From the NCBI RefSeq assembly GCF_001458395.1, contig NZ_CYSR01000010.1, forward strand, positions 62,001 to 126,000: a stretch of DNA of 64,000 nt, in the 5' to 3' direction. Made by a program: the position numbers and the translations under genes. This document shows, piece after piece, positions 52,725 through 60,628 of this stretch (position 1 is its first letter; each line of letters starts with the position of its first letter). Origin of the DNA: Leisingera aquaemixtae (GTDB lineage: Bacteria; Pseudomonadota; Alphaproteobacteria; Rhodobacterales; Rhodobacteraceae). The notes under the pieces were generated by a model. It was not told the origin of the DNA. It searched no databases and saw only the letters and a list, made by a program, of their open reading frames with translations.

Positions 52725-54500
52725 TCAGACCTGCTGTTCGCGCATGTCGGCCTTGTCGATGCCTGCCACGCGGACCGGCTTCTTCATGGCGTCACGGCGG
52801 AACGGCTCGCCCAGCTCCTGGTTGATCATCGCTTCGATCAATGTGGTGGTGCCGTTCTTTTGGTCTTCGATTGCCTGGGCCAGCGCCGAGGTCAGCTCGT
52901 CCATGGTGCGGGCAACCACGCCCTTCAGGCCGCAGGCCTTGGCGATGCCGGCATAAGACACCTGCTGGTCCAGCTCGGTGCCGACGAAGTTGTCATCGAA
53001 CCACAGGGTGGAGTTCCGCTTCTCCGCGCCCCATTGGTAGTTGCGGAAGACGATCTGGGTGACGGCGGGCCATTCGCCGCGGCCGATGGCGGTCAGCTCG
53101 TTCACCGCGATGCCAAAGGCACCGTCGCCGGAGAAGCCTACAACCGGGGTGTCCGGATTGCCGATCTTGGCGCCGACAACCGCCGGCAGGCCATAGCCGC
53201 ACGGGCCGAACAGGCCGGGGGCCAGGTACTTGCGGCCGGCCTCGAAGGACGGGTAGGCGTTGCCGATTGCGCAGTTGTTGCCAATGTCGGAGGAGATGAT
53301 TGCCTCTTTCGGCAGCGCGGCCTGAATGGCGCGCCAGGCCATGCGGGGGCTCATCCAGTCCGGCTTGTCGGCCCGGGCGCGCTCGTTCCAGGTGGTGCCC
53401 GGATCGTCGTCCTCGTGGGTCATCTCTGTCAGCTGCTGCGCCCAGCGGGATTTGGTTTCCGCGATACGGTTCTTGCGCTCGGCGCGGCCCTCGTCGCCGG
53501 CGGTGTCAGACAGCTGCGCCAGGATGCCCTGCGCCACCTTGGCGGCGTCGCCGATGATGCCGACGGAGACTTTCTTGGTCAGGCCGATGCGGTCCGGGTT
53601 GATGTCGACCTGGATGATCTTGGCATTGGCGGGCCAGTACTCCATGCCGTAACCCGGCAGGGTGGAGAACGGGTTCAGGCGGGTGCCGAGGCAGAGGACG
53701 ACGTCGGCGTCCTTGATCAGCTCCATGCCTGCCTTGGAGCCGTTGTAGCCCAGCGGGCCTGCAAACAGCGGGTGCGAGCCGGGGAAGGCGTCATTGTGCT
53801 GGTAGCCGACGCAGACCGGGGCATCCAGGCGCTCGGCCAGTTCCTTGGACGCCTCAATGCCCCCCTTGGACAGGACAACACCTGCACCGTTCAGGATCAC
53901 CGGGTTCTTGGCCCCGGACAGCAGCTTGGCGGCTTCGGCCACCGCGGTCTCGCCGCCGGCGGGGCGCTCGAACTCGACGATGGCTGGCAGTTCGATGTCG
54001 ATGACCTGGGTCCACATGTCCCGCGGGATGTTCAGCTGGGCCGGGGCGGAGGCGCGCTTGGCGTTCATGATCACCCGGTTCAGCACTTCGGCCACGCGGG
54101 AGGGATCGCGCACTTCTTCCTGGTAGCAGACGCAGTCGGCGAACATGCGCATCTGCTCCATCTCCTGGAAGCCGCCTTGGCCGATGGTCTTGTTGGCCGC
54201 CTGCGGGGTGACCAGCAGCAGCGGGGTGTGGTTCCAGTAGGCGGTCTTGACGGCGGTCACGAAGTTGGTGATGCCGGGGCCGTTCTGGGCGATCATCATC
54301 GACATCTTGCCGGTGGCGCGGGTGTAGCCGTCAGCCATCATGCCGCCGGAGCCTTCGTGGGCGCAGTCCCAGAAGGTGATGCCTGCGGCGGGGAAGATGT
54401 CGGAAATCGGCATCATGGCAGAGCCGATGATGCCAAACGCGTGCTGGATGCCATGCATCTGCAGCGTTTTGACGAAGGCTTCTTCGGTGGTCATTTTCAT
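52725..54500 (-). CDS. xsc: Sulfoacetaldehyde acetyltransferase
   Basis: ThDP enzyme (591 aa) converting sulfoacetaldehyde and phosphate to acetyl phosphate and sulfite, the key desulfonation step. The activating Glu is E49 in DCAHEGSGGMMADGYTRATG. The ThDP motif is GDGAFGIAVNELTAIGRGEWPAVTQIVFRN. The RNYQWGAEKRN segment and C-terminal LGEPFRRDAMKKPVRVAGI are typical of Xsc. It leads the xsc-tauE-ackA-yeiH-soeABC strand order and has TauR-like repeats upstream. Confidence 0.95.
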   Translation of the reverse strand: MKMTTEEAFVKTLQMHGIQHAFGIIGSAMMPISDIFPAAGITFWDCAHEGSGGMMADGYTRATGKMSMMIAQNGPGITNFVTAVKTAYWNHTPLLLVTPQAANKTIGQGGFQEMEQMRMFADCVCYQEEVRDPSRVAEVLNRVIMNAKRASAPAQLNIPRDMWTQVIDIELPAIVEFERPAGGETAVAEAAKLLSGAKNPVILNGAGVVLSKGGIEASKELAERLDAPVCVGYQHNDAFPGSHPLFAGPLGYNGSKAGMELIKDADVVLCLGTRLNPFSTLPGYGMEYWPANAKIIQVDINPDRIGLTKKVSVGIIGDAAKVAQGILAQLSDTAGDEGRAERKNRIAETKSRWAQQLTEMTHEDDDPGTTWNERARADKPDWMSPRMAWRAIQAALPKEAIISSDIGNNCAIGNAYPSFEAGRKYLAPGLFGPCGYGLPAVVGAKIGNPDTPVVGFSGDGAFGIAVNELTAIGRGEWPAVTQIVFRNYQWGAEKRNSTLWFDDNFVGTELDQQVSYAGIAKACGLKGVVARTMDELTSALAQAIEDQKNGTTTLIEAMINQELGEPFRRDAMKKPVRVAGIDKADMREQQV

Positions 54501-54564
54501 GGCGGGTGCTCCTGAGTGAGACGCAGAATTCCTCCGGGCGCGGAGGCCGGGAATTGACTCCGGT

Positions 54565-54597
54565 TTAGGGGGCGGCGCAGGACCGGGTTAGGGCCAG
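54565..54597. promoter_or_regulatory. TauR-like direct repeat upstream of xsc
   Basis: On the minus strand CTGGCCCTAA (54597-54588) and a degraded CGCCCCCTAA (54574-54565) lie 23 bp apart, 65-97 bp before the xsc start. Same motif and spacing as upstream of tpa. Confidence 0.55.
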
Positions 54598-54626
54598 TTT
54601 TCCCGGCTGGTAAGGCCAGAGGCACC

Positions 54627-54805
54627 CTCCCGCCCGGCGTCGCTCATCCGCAGGATGCGCTGTGCCCGTTGGGCCCGGCGCCGCCCGTGCCGGGCGGCGG
54701 GCGCCTGCGGCGCCAGCTGCTGTGATCCGCCCCCCCGTTTCCTCAAGTGCCGGCGCAAGCTGAAGGGACCGCGCCGTGCCGCAAGGCGCGGCGCCCGGCC
54801 CAAGG
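54627..54805. repeat. Two-hairpin intergenic repeat, copy E
   Basis: CTCCCGCCC (54628-54636), a small hairpin CATCC-GCA-GGATG near 54645-54657, then GTTGGGCCCGGCGCC (from 54669), complex GC hairpins, and GGCGCCCGGCCCAA near 54790-54803. It fills most of the 373-bp gap between tauR and xsc, where no gene is seen besides the xsc promoter. Confidence 0.6.
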
Positions 54806-54873
54806 CCGCCAGCCTGCGCCGGCGCAGCCGGTGCTGGCGCGGGCGCGGGAGCCGCCCGGATGCGTGCGGGGGC

Positions 54874-56334
54874 TCAGCCTTTCTTCAGCGCGCTTGCAAG
54901 CAGCGCGAGACCGGGTTCGATCCGGGTTGCGGGGATCGAGGAATACCCCAGCCGGTAGTAATTCTGCTTGCGGTTTCCGGCGGCAAAGAACGGCGCACCG
55001 GGTTCGATGATGACGCTTTTCTCCTTCAGCCGCTCTGCCACCGCCGAAGTGTCCACCCCTTCCGGCGCGCGCATCCACAAGGCGGAGCCGCCATAGCCGC
55101 CGACGCCTGCGATCTGAAGGCCATGTTTGCGAATGGCGTCCTCGATCACCGCGCGGCGGTCGTGCAGCACCTTGGCGGTGCGGCGGATCTGAGCATCATA
55201 ATGCCCCAGCGACAGGAAATAGGCCACCGTGCGCTGCACATGGCCTGGCGGATGCCTCAGCACGCTGGCGCGCAAGGCCCTTGCCTGGCGGATAAACGGT
55301 TCCGATCCAACCAGATAGCCCAGACGCAGCCCGGGAAACAGCGACTTGGAGAAGCTGCCCGCATAGATCACCCGCCCTTCGGTATCGAGCGATTTCAAGG
55401 ACGGCGAGGGGGCCCCGAGGAACGACATCTCGAACTCGTAGTCATCCTCGACGATCACTGCGTCGATGCTGCTGGCCCGCCGCAACAGCTCCTTGCGGCG
55501 TTCCATCGGCATGGTGAAGGTGGTCGGGCTCTGGTGGCTGGGGGTGCAGAAGATCACATCGGTGCCTTCCGGGATCTGTTCCGGCGGCAGCCCGCCTGCG
55601 TCCACCGGGATGCAATCCATCTGGCAGCGGGTCTGCACCACCTGGTCGCGCAGGGTGTAATAGGCCGGGTCCTCCACCGTGGCGCGGCGCTTGCGGTTCA
55701 GCAGCAGCTGGCAGGTGATCCACAGCGCGTTCTGCGCCCCGAGCGTGATCAGGATCTCCTGCGGCCGCGCGGTGATGCCGCGCCGCGGCAGCGTGTGGCG
55801 GGCAATGTACTCGATCAAGAGCGGGTCGTCCTGGTCGAAATAGTCGTTTGCCAGCGCCGAGAAATCTTTCTGCCCCAGCGCCCTGAGCGCGCACAGCCGC
55901 CAGTTGGCGTGGTCGAACAGCGACGCATCGGCCTGCCCGTAAATGAACGGATAGCGGTAGTCGCGCCAGTCCTGCGGCTTGCGCGGCGTGTCGCCGCCGG
56001 TAAAGCTGCGTGCCAGCACTTTTTCCCAGTCCATCGCATCGCCGGCCTTCTGCTGCGGCGTGTAGGAGGGGGGCACCGGGGCGTTTTCTGACACGAAATA
56101 CCCCGACCGCCCGCGCGAGGTGAGGTAGTCATTGGCCAGCAGTTCGGTATAGGCCAGCGTCACGGTGATCCGGCTGATGCCAAGATGCGCCGCCAGCTTG
56201 CGCGAGGACGGCAGCTTCTCCCCAACGCGGAACCGCCCGGACAGGATGCCCTCGGCAATCATTTCCTGGATTTGCGCCTGCAGGGTGCCCTGGGCGTCCC
56301 GGTTGAGGAAGAAAGTGTCGACGGAAATGGCCAT
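54874..56334 (-). CDS. tauR: TauR, MocR-type taurine regulator
   Basis: GntR/MocR-family regulator (486 aa): an N-terminal GntR winged helix (AQIQEMIAEGILSGRFRVGEKLPSSRKLAAHLGISRITVTLAYTEL) fused to an aminotransferase-like domain with the PLP lysine in YAGSFSKSLFPGLRLGYL. The TauR of Rhodobacter capsulatus, in a similar tpa-tauR-xsc locus, activates tpa in response to taurine. ATG at 56334 follows AAGGTGG. Its promoter contains TauR-like repeats, so autoregulation is likely. Confidence 0.9.
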   Translation of the reverse strand: MAISVDTFFLNRDAQGTLQAQIQEMIAEGILSGRFRVGEKLPSSRKLAAHLGISRITVTLAYTELLANDYLTSRGRSGYFVSENAPVPPSYTPQQKAGDAMDWEKVLARSFTGGDTPRKPQDWRDYRYPFIYGQADASLFDHANWRLCALRALGQKDFSALANDYFDQDDPLLIEYIARHTLPRRGITARPQEILITLGAQNALWITCQLLLNRKRRATVEDPAYYTLRDQVVQTRCQMDCIPVDAGGLPPEQIPEGTDVIFCTPSHQSPTTFTMPMERRKELLRRASSIDAVIVEDDYEFEMSFLGAPSPSLKSLDTEGRVIYAGSFSKSLFPGLRLGYLVGSEPFIRQARALRASVLRHPPGHVQRTVAYFLSLGHYDAQIRRTAKVLHDRRAVIEDAIRKHGLQIAGVGGYGGSALWMRAPEGVDTSAVAERLKEKSVIIEPGAPFFAAGNRKQNYYRLGYSSIPATRIEPGLALLASALKKG

Positions 56335-56349
56335 GCGCGCCACCTTAGG

Positions 56350-56381
56350 GTGGACTTAAACGCGGTGCAATCTGGACTTAG
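56350..56381. promoter_or_regulatory. TauR-like direct repeat upstream of tauR
   Basis: GTGGACTTAA (56350-56359) and CTGGACTTAG (56372-56381) lie 22 bp apart, 16-47 bp before the tauR start, in the opposite strand sense to the tpa and xsc boxes. Confidence 0.65.
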
Positions 56382-56498
56382 GGCCGGTTTGGCGAATTCT
56401 GCGCCTTGGACTGGGTCCGGCGGCACGCCAGCCGACGGCTGTGATCAGATGGTGGTTCCTGCGGTCCCGCCCGGCTCTTGCAAAACGCAAAATAAACT

Positions 56499-56514
56499 AT
56501 AAAACTAGTTTTAT
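56499..56514. promoter_or_regulatory. Perfect 16-bp palindrome, candidate ArsR-family operator
   Basis: ATAAAACTAGTTTTAT ends 21 bp before the ArsR-family start codon. An AT-rich perfect dyad here is typical for autoregulated ArsR/SmtB operators. Confidence 0.7.
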
Positions 56515-56535
56515 CGAATCAAGTGGAGCAGCATC

Positions 56536-56847
56536 ATGCAATGGGAAGAAGCCGCACAGGGATTTGCCGCGATGGGATCGGAGGCGCGGCTGCAGGTGCT
56601 GCGCTGCCTGATCCGGGCGGGCGGGGCCGGGCTGACAGTCGGGGACATTCAGGAACGCACCGGCATTGCGCCCTCAACCCTGGCGCATCATCTGAAATTC
56701 CTTACCGGCGCCGGTGTGGTGGCGCAGGAACGGGTGGGGCGGTCGACCATCAGCCGCGCCGAATTCACCCGGCTGGAGGCACTGGCCGGTTTCATTCTCA
56801 GCGAATGCTGTGCGGATGCGGGCAAAGGGGCGGCGAACGATGGCTGA
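56536..56847 (+). CDS. ArsR/SmtB family transcriptional regulator
   Basis: Metal- or stress-responsive winged-helix repressor (103 aa). The DNA-binding region is LTVGDIQERTGIAPSTLAHHLKFLTGAGVVAQERVGRSTISR, with the C-terminal Cys pair SECCADAGKG as a plausible metal ligand. It has AAGTGGAGCAGC upstream and a palindromic operator. Overlaps the permease start by 8 bp, so they form a repressor-transporter unit. Confidence 0.88.
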   Translation: MQWEEAAQGFAAMGSEARLQVLRCLIRAGGAGLTVGDIQERTGIAPSTLAHHLKFLTGAGVVAQERVGRSTISRAEFTRLEALAGFILSECCADAGKGAANDG

Positions 56848-57871
56848 ACTGACACTAACCCCCGGTAAGGCAAAAACACTGGGCAGCTGGCTGAAGACAC
56901 CCTGGGCGCTGAGCCTTGCGCTGCTGGCAGGCGCTGCTGTCCTTGACCCCGGCAACTTCCGGTCTGTCGTGGAATTCACCCTGGCCGCGCTGGGCAGCAC
57001 GGCCCGCTACATCTTGCTTGCCGTTCTGCTGCTCGCCTATCTCAAGGCGACGGGCGCCGAGGCCATGGTGGCGCGCGCTTTTGAGGGGCGGGAGACGCGA
57101 ATGATCCTGCTGGCGGCGCTGTTCGGCGGGCTGGCACCGTTCTGCTCCTGCGAGGTGATCCCGTTCATTGCGGGCCTGCTGGCGCTGGGTGCGCCGCTGT
57201 CGGCGGTGATGGCCTTCTGGCTGTCCTCGCCGCTGATCGACCCGCCGACGCTGCTGATCACCGCAGGCGCGCTGGGCTGGCCCTTTGCCATTGGCAAGGC
57301 GGTGGCGGCGGTGGCGCTGGGGCTGTTCGGTGGTTTTGCCATCAAGCTGCTGCGGGGGCAGGGCGTTTTTGCGAATCCGCTCCGTAAGCAGGAGGCCAAG
57401 AGCTGCTGCGGCTGCGGCGGGCCAAAACCGGACGCCAAGCCGAACTGGCGGTTCTGGACTGAGGCAGAGCGCAAGGTGACATTCCGCGAGGAGTTCGTCT
57501 CCAACGGTCTGTTTTTGCTGAAGTGGCTGGCGCTGGCCTATGTGCTGGAATCGCTTCTGGTCCACTATGTGCCGGCTGGTGTGATCGCCGGGCTGGTGGG
57601 CGGTGAAGGCGTGCTGCCGATTGCCATTGCAGCGCTGGTCGGGATGCCTGCATACCTCAATTCCTATGTCGCGCCGCCGCTGCTGGCGGGGCTGATGGAA
57701 CAGGGAATGAGCGCAGGCGCGGCCATGGCCTTCATGGTGGCAGGGGCGGTCAGTTCGGTTCCTGCGATGGCGGCGGTCTGGTCGCTGGTTAGACCGCAGG
57801 TATTTGCCGCTTACCTGGGACTTGGGGTGAGCGGCGCGATCCTGTCGGGCATTCTGTTCCAGCTGATCTGA
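56840..57871 (+). CDS. Permease of the DUF318/ArsP-like family (COG0701)
   Basis: Integral membrane permease (343 aa, two four-helix halves). Signatures: GGLAPFCSCEVIPFIAGLLALGAPLSAVMAFWLSSPLIDPPTLLITAG and AALVGMPAYLNSYVAPPLLAGLMEQGMSAGAAMAFMVAGAVSSVPAMAAV. A Cys-rich loop CCGCGG lies between the halves. Relatives include ArsP, an exporter of trivalent organoarsenicals. With an ArsR-type partner, metalloid or metal export is likely. A sulfonate-related role cannot be excluded because it interrupts the taurine locus. Confidence 0.85.
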   Translation: MAELTLTPGKAKTLGSWLKTPWALSLALLAGAAVLDPGNFRSVVEFTLAALGSTARYILLAVLLLAYLKATGAEAMVARAFEGRETRMILLAALFGGLAPFCSCEVIPFIAGLLALGAPLSAVMAFWLSSPLIDPPTLLITAGALGWPFAIGKAVAAVALGLFGGFAIKLLRGQGVFANPLRKQEAKSCCGCGGPKPDAKPNWRFWTEAERKVTFREEFVSNGLFLLKWLALAYVLESLLVHYVPAGVIAGLVGGEGVLPIAIAALVGMPAYLNSYVAPPLLAGLMEQGMSAGAAMAFMVAGAVSSVPAMAAVWSLVRPQVFAAYLGLGVSGAILSGILFQLI

Positions 57872-57893
57872 GACACCTGCAGCGGGCAGGGGG

Positions 57894-57974
57894 CTCCCGC
57901 CCGTCGCGAAGCAATCAGAGATTGCTCCGCTTCCGTTGGGCCCGGCGCCGCGCTGACGCGCGGCGCTGCTTTTT
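57894..57974. repeat. Two-hairpin intergenic repeat, copy D, including a terminator
   Basis: CTCCCGCCCGTCGC (57894-57907), small hairpin AGCAATC-AGA-GATTGCT (57910-57926), GTTGGGCC (57935-57942), then GCGCCGCGC-TGAC-GCGCGGCGC (57945-57966) followed by TGCTTTTT. The last hairpin is a good intrinsic terminator for the permease operon. Reverse orientation relative to copies A-C. Confidence 0.75.
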
Positions 57975-58104
57975 GCCGATAGGGCTTTGAGGGGCAGAGC
58001 TGTCTGCGCAGAGGCCCTGTCCGATTGTGTGCTGAGCAGCCGCGTCACGGAAAAGCCGCCTGGCGGCGGGGCCTTCGGCCTTGTTGACTGGCGGACTTTA
58101 TTAG

Positions 58105-58132
58105 AAAAAACGCCCCGGCAGAAACCGGGGCG
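58105..58132 (-). terminator. Intrinsic terminator of tpa
   Basis: CGCCCCGG (58111-58118) pairs with CCGGGGCG (58125-58132) and is followed on the minus strand by TTTTTT. It is 28 bp past the tpa stop codon. Confidence 0.85.
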
Positions 58133-58159
58133 CAGTTTGTTCGTCCAACAGGGAGAGCG

Positions 58160-59557
58160 TCAGCCGAATACTTTGGTCAGGGCCTTGTCGACCGCGTCGC
58201 AGATTGCGTCGATATCGTCTGCGGTGGCGATCAGCGCCGGGCTGAAGCACAGGGTGTTGTTGCGCCCCGGCAGCGAGCGGTTGGTCACGCCGATGATCAC
58301 CCCCTGCGCGCCGCATTCCGCGACCACCTGCTGGGCCAGCTTCTCGTCCACCGGCTCCTTGGTGTCGCGGTCCTGAACCAGCTCGGCACCCAGGAACAAC
58401 CCCTTGCCGCGCACGTCGCCGATCACGGCGTGCTTTTCCTGCAGCTTGCGCAGGTTGTTCAGCATCCGCTCACCCATGGCAACGCAGTTGTCCAGCAGGT
58501 TCTCGTCCTCGATGATGCGCATGTTTTCCAGCGCCGCTGCGGGGCCCGCGGTGCAGCCGCCGAAGGTGGAGATGTCGCGGAAGTAGTTCATCGGATCGCC
58601 CGCGTCGTCCTTGAACATCTCAAAGACTTCCTCGGTGGTCACCATGCAGGCAATTGCGGCATAGCCGGAGGCGACGCCCTTGGCCATGGTCACAAAGTCC
58701 GGCTTGATGCCGTACTGCTGGTAGCCGAACCATTTGCCGGTGCGGCCGACACCGCAGACCACTTCGTCGATGTGCAGCAGGATGTCATACTTCTGGCAGA
58801 TCTCCTGCACGCGCTCCCAATAGCCTTCGGGGGCTTCGATGACACCGCCGCCTGCGGTCACCGGCTCCAGGCACAGGGCGCCAACGGTTTCCGGGCCTTC
58901 GCGCAGGATCACTTCCTCGATGGCGTCTGCAGCGGCGATACCAAATTCGCGGCCGGAAAGGTGCTCCAGGCCCAGCTCATGCTTGCGGTATTCCATGCAG
59001 TGCGGCACGCGGACAAAGTCCGGCGCAAAGGGGCCGTACTGCGCGTTGCGCTCGTCCTGGCCGCCCGCCGACATGGTGGCCAGGGTGGAGCCGTGATAGT
59101 CGCGGTCGCGGTACAGGATTTTGGTCTTTTTGCCGCCGTATTTCTTGTGGGCGATCTGGCGGATCATCTTAAAGGCCTTCTCGTTGGCCTCCGATCCGGA
59201 GTTGGTGTAGTAGACGCGGGTCATGCCCGGCATCTTGGAGATCAGCTTTTCAGCAAACAGCGCGCCAGGGATGGAGCCGGCCGAGTTGGCAAAATAGCAG
59301 ACCTTCATCAGCTGGTCGTAAACGGCCTTGCAGACGCTCTCGCGGCCATAGCCGACGTTGACGGTCCAGACCCCGCCGGAAACCGCATCTAGGAATTCCT
59401 TGCCGTTCTGATCCCAGACACGCATGCCCTTGCCTTCGACAATGATGCGCGGATCCGCGCTTTCCAGCGCCTTGTGCTGGAACAGGTGGTGCCACATGTG
59501 GGCCTTGTCGGCCTCCACCACGCGGGAGAGATCGTTTTCGTTGAACGTGCCGTCCAT
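58160..59557 (-). CDS. tpa: Taurine-pyruvate aminotransferase
   Basis: Class III PLP aminotransferase (465 aa) converting taurine and pyruvate to sulfoacetaldehyde and alanine. PLP lysine K293 in VTMAKGVASGY, D264 in HIDEVVCGVGRTG, and YYTNSGSEANEKAFK near 117-131. The N-terminus MDGTFNENDLSRVVEADKAHMWHHLFQHK is specific to Tpa among omega-aminotransferases. It lies apart from xsc, separated by tauR and the ArsR-permease pair. Its promoter region contains TauR-like direct repeats. Confidence 0.95.
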   Translation of the reverse strand: MDGTFNENDLSRVVEADKAHMWHHLFQHKALESADPRIIVEGKGMRVWDQNGKEFLDAVSGGVWTVNVGYGRESVCKAVYDQLMKVCYFANSAGSIPGALFAEKLISKMPGMTRVYYTNSGSEANEKAFKMIRQIAHKKYGGKKTKILYRDRDYHGSTLATMSAGGQDERNAQYGPFAPDFVRVPHCMEYRKHELGLEHLSGREFGIAAADAIEEVILREGPETVGALCLEPVTAGGGVIEAPEGYWERVQEICQKYDILLHIDEVVCGVGRTGKWFGYQQYGIKPDFVTMAKGVASGYAAIACMVTTEEVFEMFKDDAGDPMNYFRDISTFGGCTAGPAAALENMRIIEDENLLDNCVAMGERMLNNLRKLQEKHAVIGDVRGKGLFLGAELVQDRDTKEPVDEKLAQQVVAECGAQGVIIGVTNRSLPGRNNTLCFSPALIATADDIDAICDAVDKALTKVFG

Positions 59558-59657
59558 GACATGTCCTTTCGGCGTTGGAAGTGAATCGGGCTGCCCGGCA
59601 CCCTACACGGGCTTTCAGGCGTATTGTGTACCAGAAACGTCAGTTTTGCGGAATTCG

Positions 59658-59690
59658 TTAGGGCCAGAGCATTTGCTTGCTTAGGTCCAG
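59658..59690. promoter_or_regulatory. TauR-like direct repeat between tpa and the BKACE operon
   Basis: On the minus strand CTGGACCTAA (59690-59681) and CTGGCCCTAA (59667-59658) lie 23 bp apart, about 100-130 bp before tpa and 160-190 bp before the divergent BKACE gene. The rest of the 291-bp gap shows nothing else clear. Confidence 0.7.
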
Positions 59691-59848
59691 AGGCGGCACC
59701 CGGGCGCGAGGCGGCGGCGGACCGCAGGTGCGGGCAGATAAAACAAATGTTCTGACGCTGTATCCTTGAGACCGGATGTGCCGACGGGCCAAGCTGCGGG
59801 CAGCCCGGATACGAGTCGCACCGGGTCAGGCGGCAACGGAGGAGAGCG

Positions 59849-60628
59849 GTGGAATACAGTTTGATGGTGGCGCCCAACGGGGCCCGGCGGGGGCGCGGGG
59901 ATCACCCGCAGCTGCCGGTGACGCCGCAGCAGACGGCGGAAACCGCAGCGGCCTGTTTCGCTGCAGGTGCCCACGCGCTGCATCTGCATGTGCGCGATGG
60001 TGACGGGCGGCACTCGCTGGATGCTGGGCGCTACCGCGAAGCCCTTGATGCGGTGCGCGAAAGCGCGCCGGAAATGGCGGTGCAAATCACCACGGAAAGC
60101 GCCGGCATCTATGATGTGGCGGCCCAGTTCGCCTGTCTGGAGGCGCTGCGCCCGGCAGCGGCCTCTGTCTCGGTGCGGGAAATGGCGCGGGATCCGGACC
60201 TGGCCGCGCGCGCCTACGCCTTATGTGCGGAGGCAGGCACGCAGGTGCAGCATATTCTATACGGTCCGGACTGCATCGCCCGGCTGCGCGTCTGGTATCA
60301 GGACGGCATTGTCCCGGCTGCCATGCGCCATGCGATCTTTGTCTTGGGCAAATACACTCCGCCGGTTCTGGCCCGGCCCGAAGGGCTTGCTGTCTTTCAG
60401 GACGCTGCGGCGGATCTGCGCCTCAGCTGGGCTGCCTGCGCCTTTGGCCGCAATGAGCAAGCCTGCCTGCTGGCGGCGGTTGCCGCTGGAGGGGATGCGC
60501 GAATCGGATTTGAGAATAACATCGAAACACCGGATGGCGGGCTGCTGGCAGACAATGCGGCCTCTGTTACCGCCTTCGTTCAGGCCGCAAAGGCCCAGGG
60601 CCATACCCTCAAGGAGTGCCGATCATGA
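59849..60628 (+). CDS. BKACE (DUF849) family beta-keto acid cleavage enzyme
   Basis: TIM-barrel zinc enzyme (259 aa) of the beta-keto acid cleavage family, which joins a beta-keto acid with acetyl-CoA to give acetoacetate and an acyl-CoA. Zinc ligands HLHVRD near 45-50, MVAPNGARRG at the N-terminus and RIGFENNIETPDG near the C-terminus are visible. It has a GTG start after GGAGGAGAGCG. Coupled by ATGA overlap to a class III aminotransferase, suggesting a pathway that turns a beta-amino acid into a beta-keto acid and cleaves it. True substrate unknown. Confidence 0.85.
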   Translation: MEYSLMVAPNGARRGRGDHPQLPVTPQQTAETAAACFAAGAHALHLHVRDGDGRHSLDAGRYREALDAVRESAPEMAVQITTESAGIYDVAAQFACLEALRPAAASVSVREMARDPDLAARAYALCAEAGTQVQHILYGPDCIARLRVWYQDGIVPAAMRHAIFVLGKYTPPVLARPEGLAVFQDAAADLRLSWAACAFGRNEQACLLAAVAAGGDARIGFENNIETPDGGLLADNAASVTAFVQAAKAQGHTLKECRS

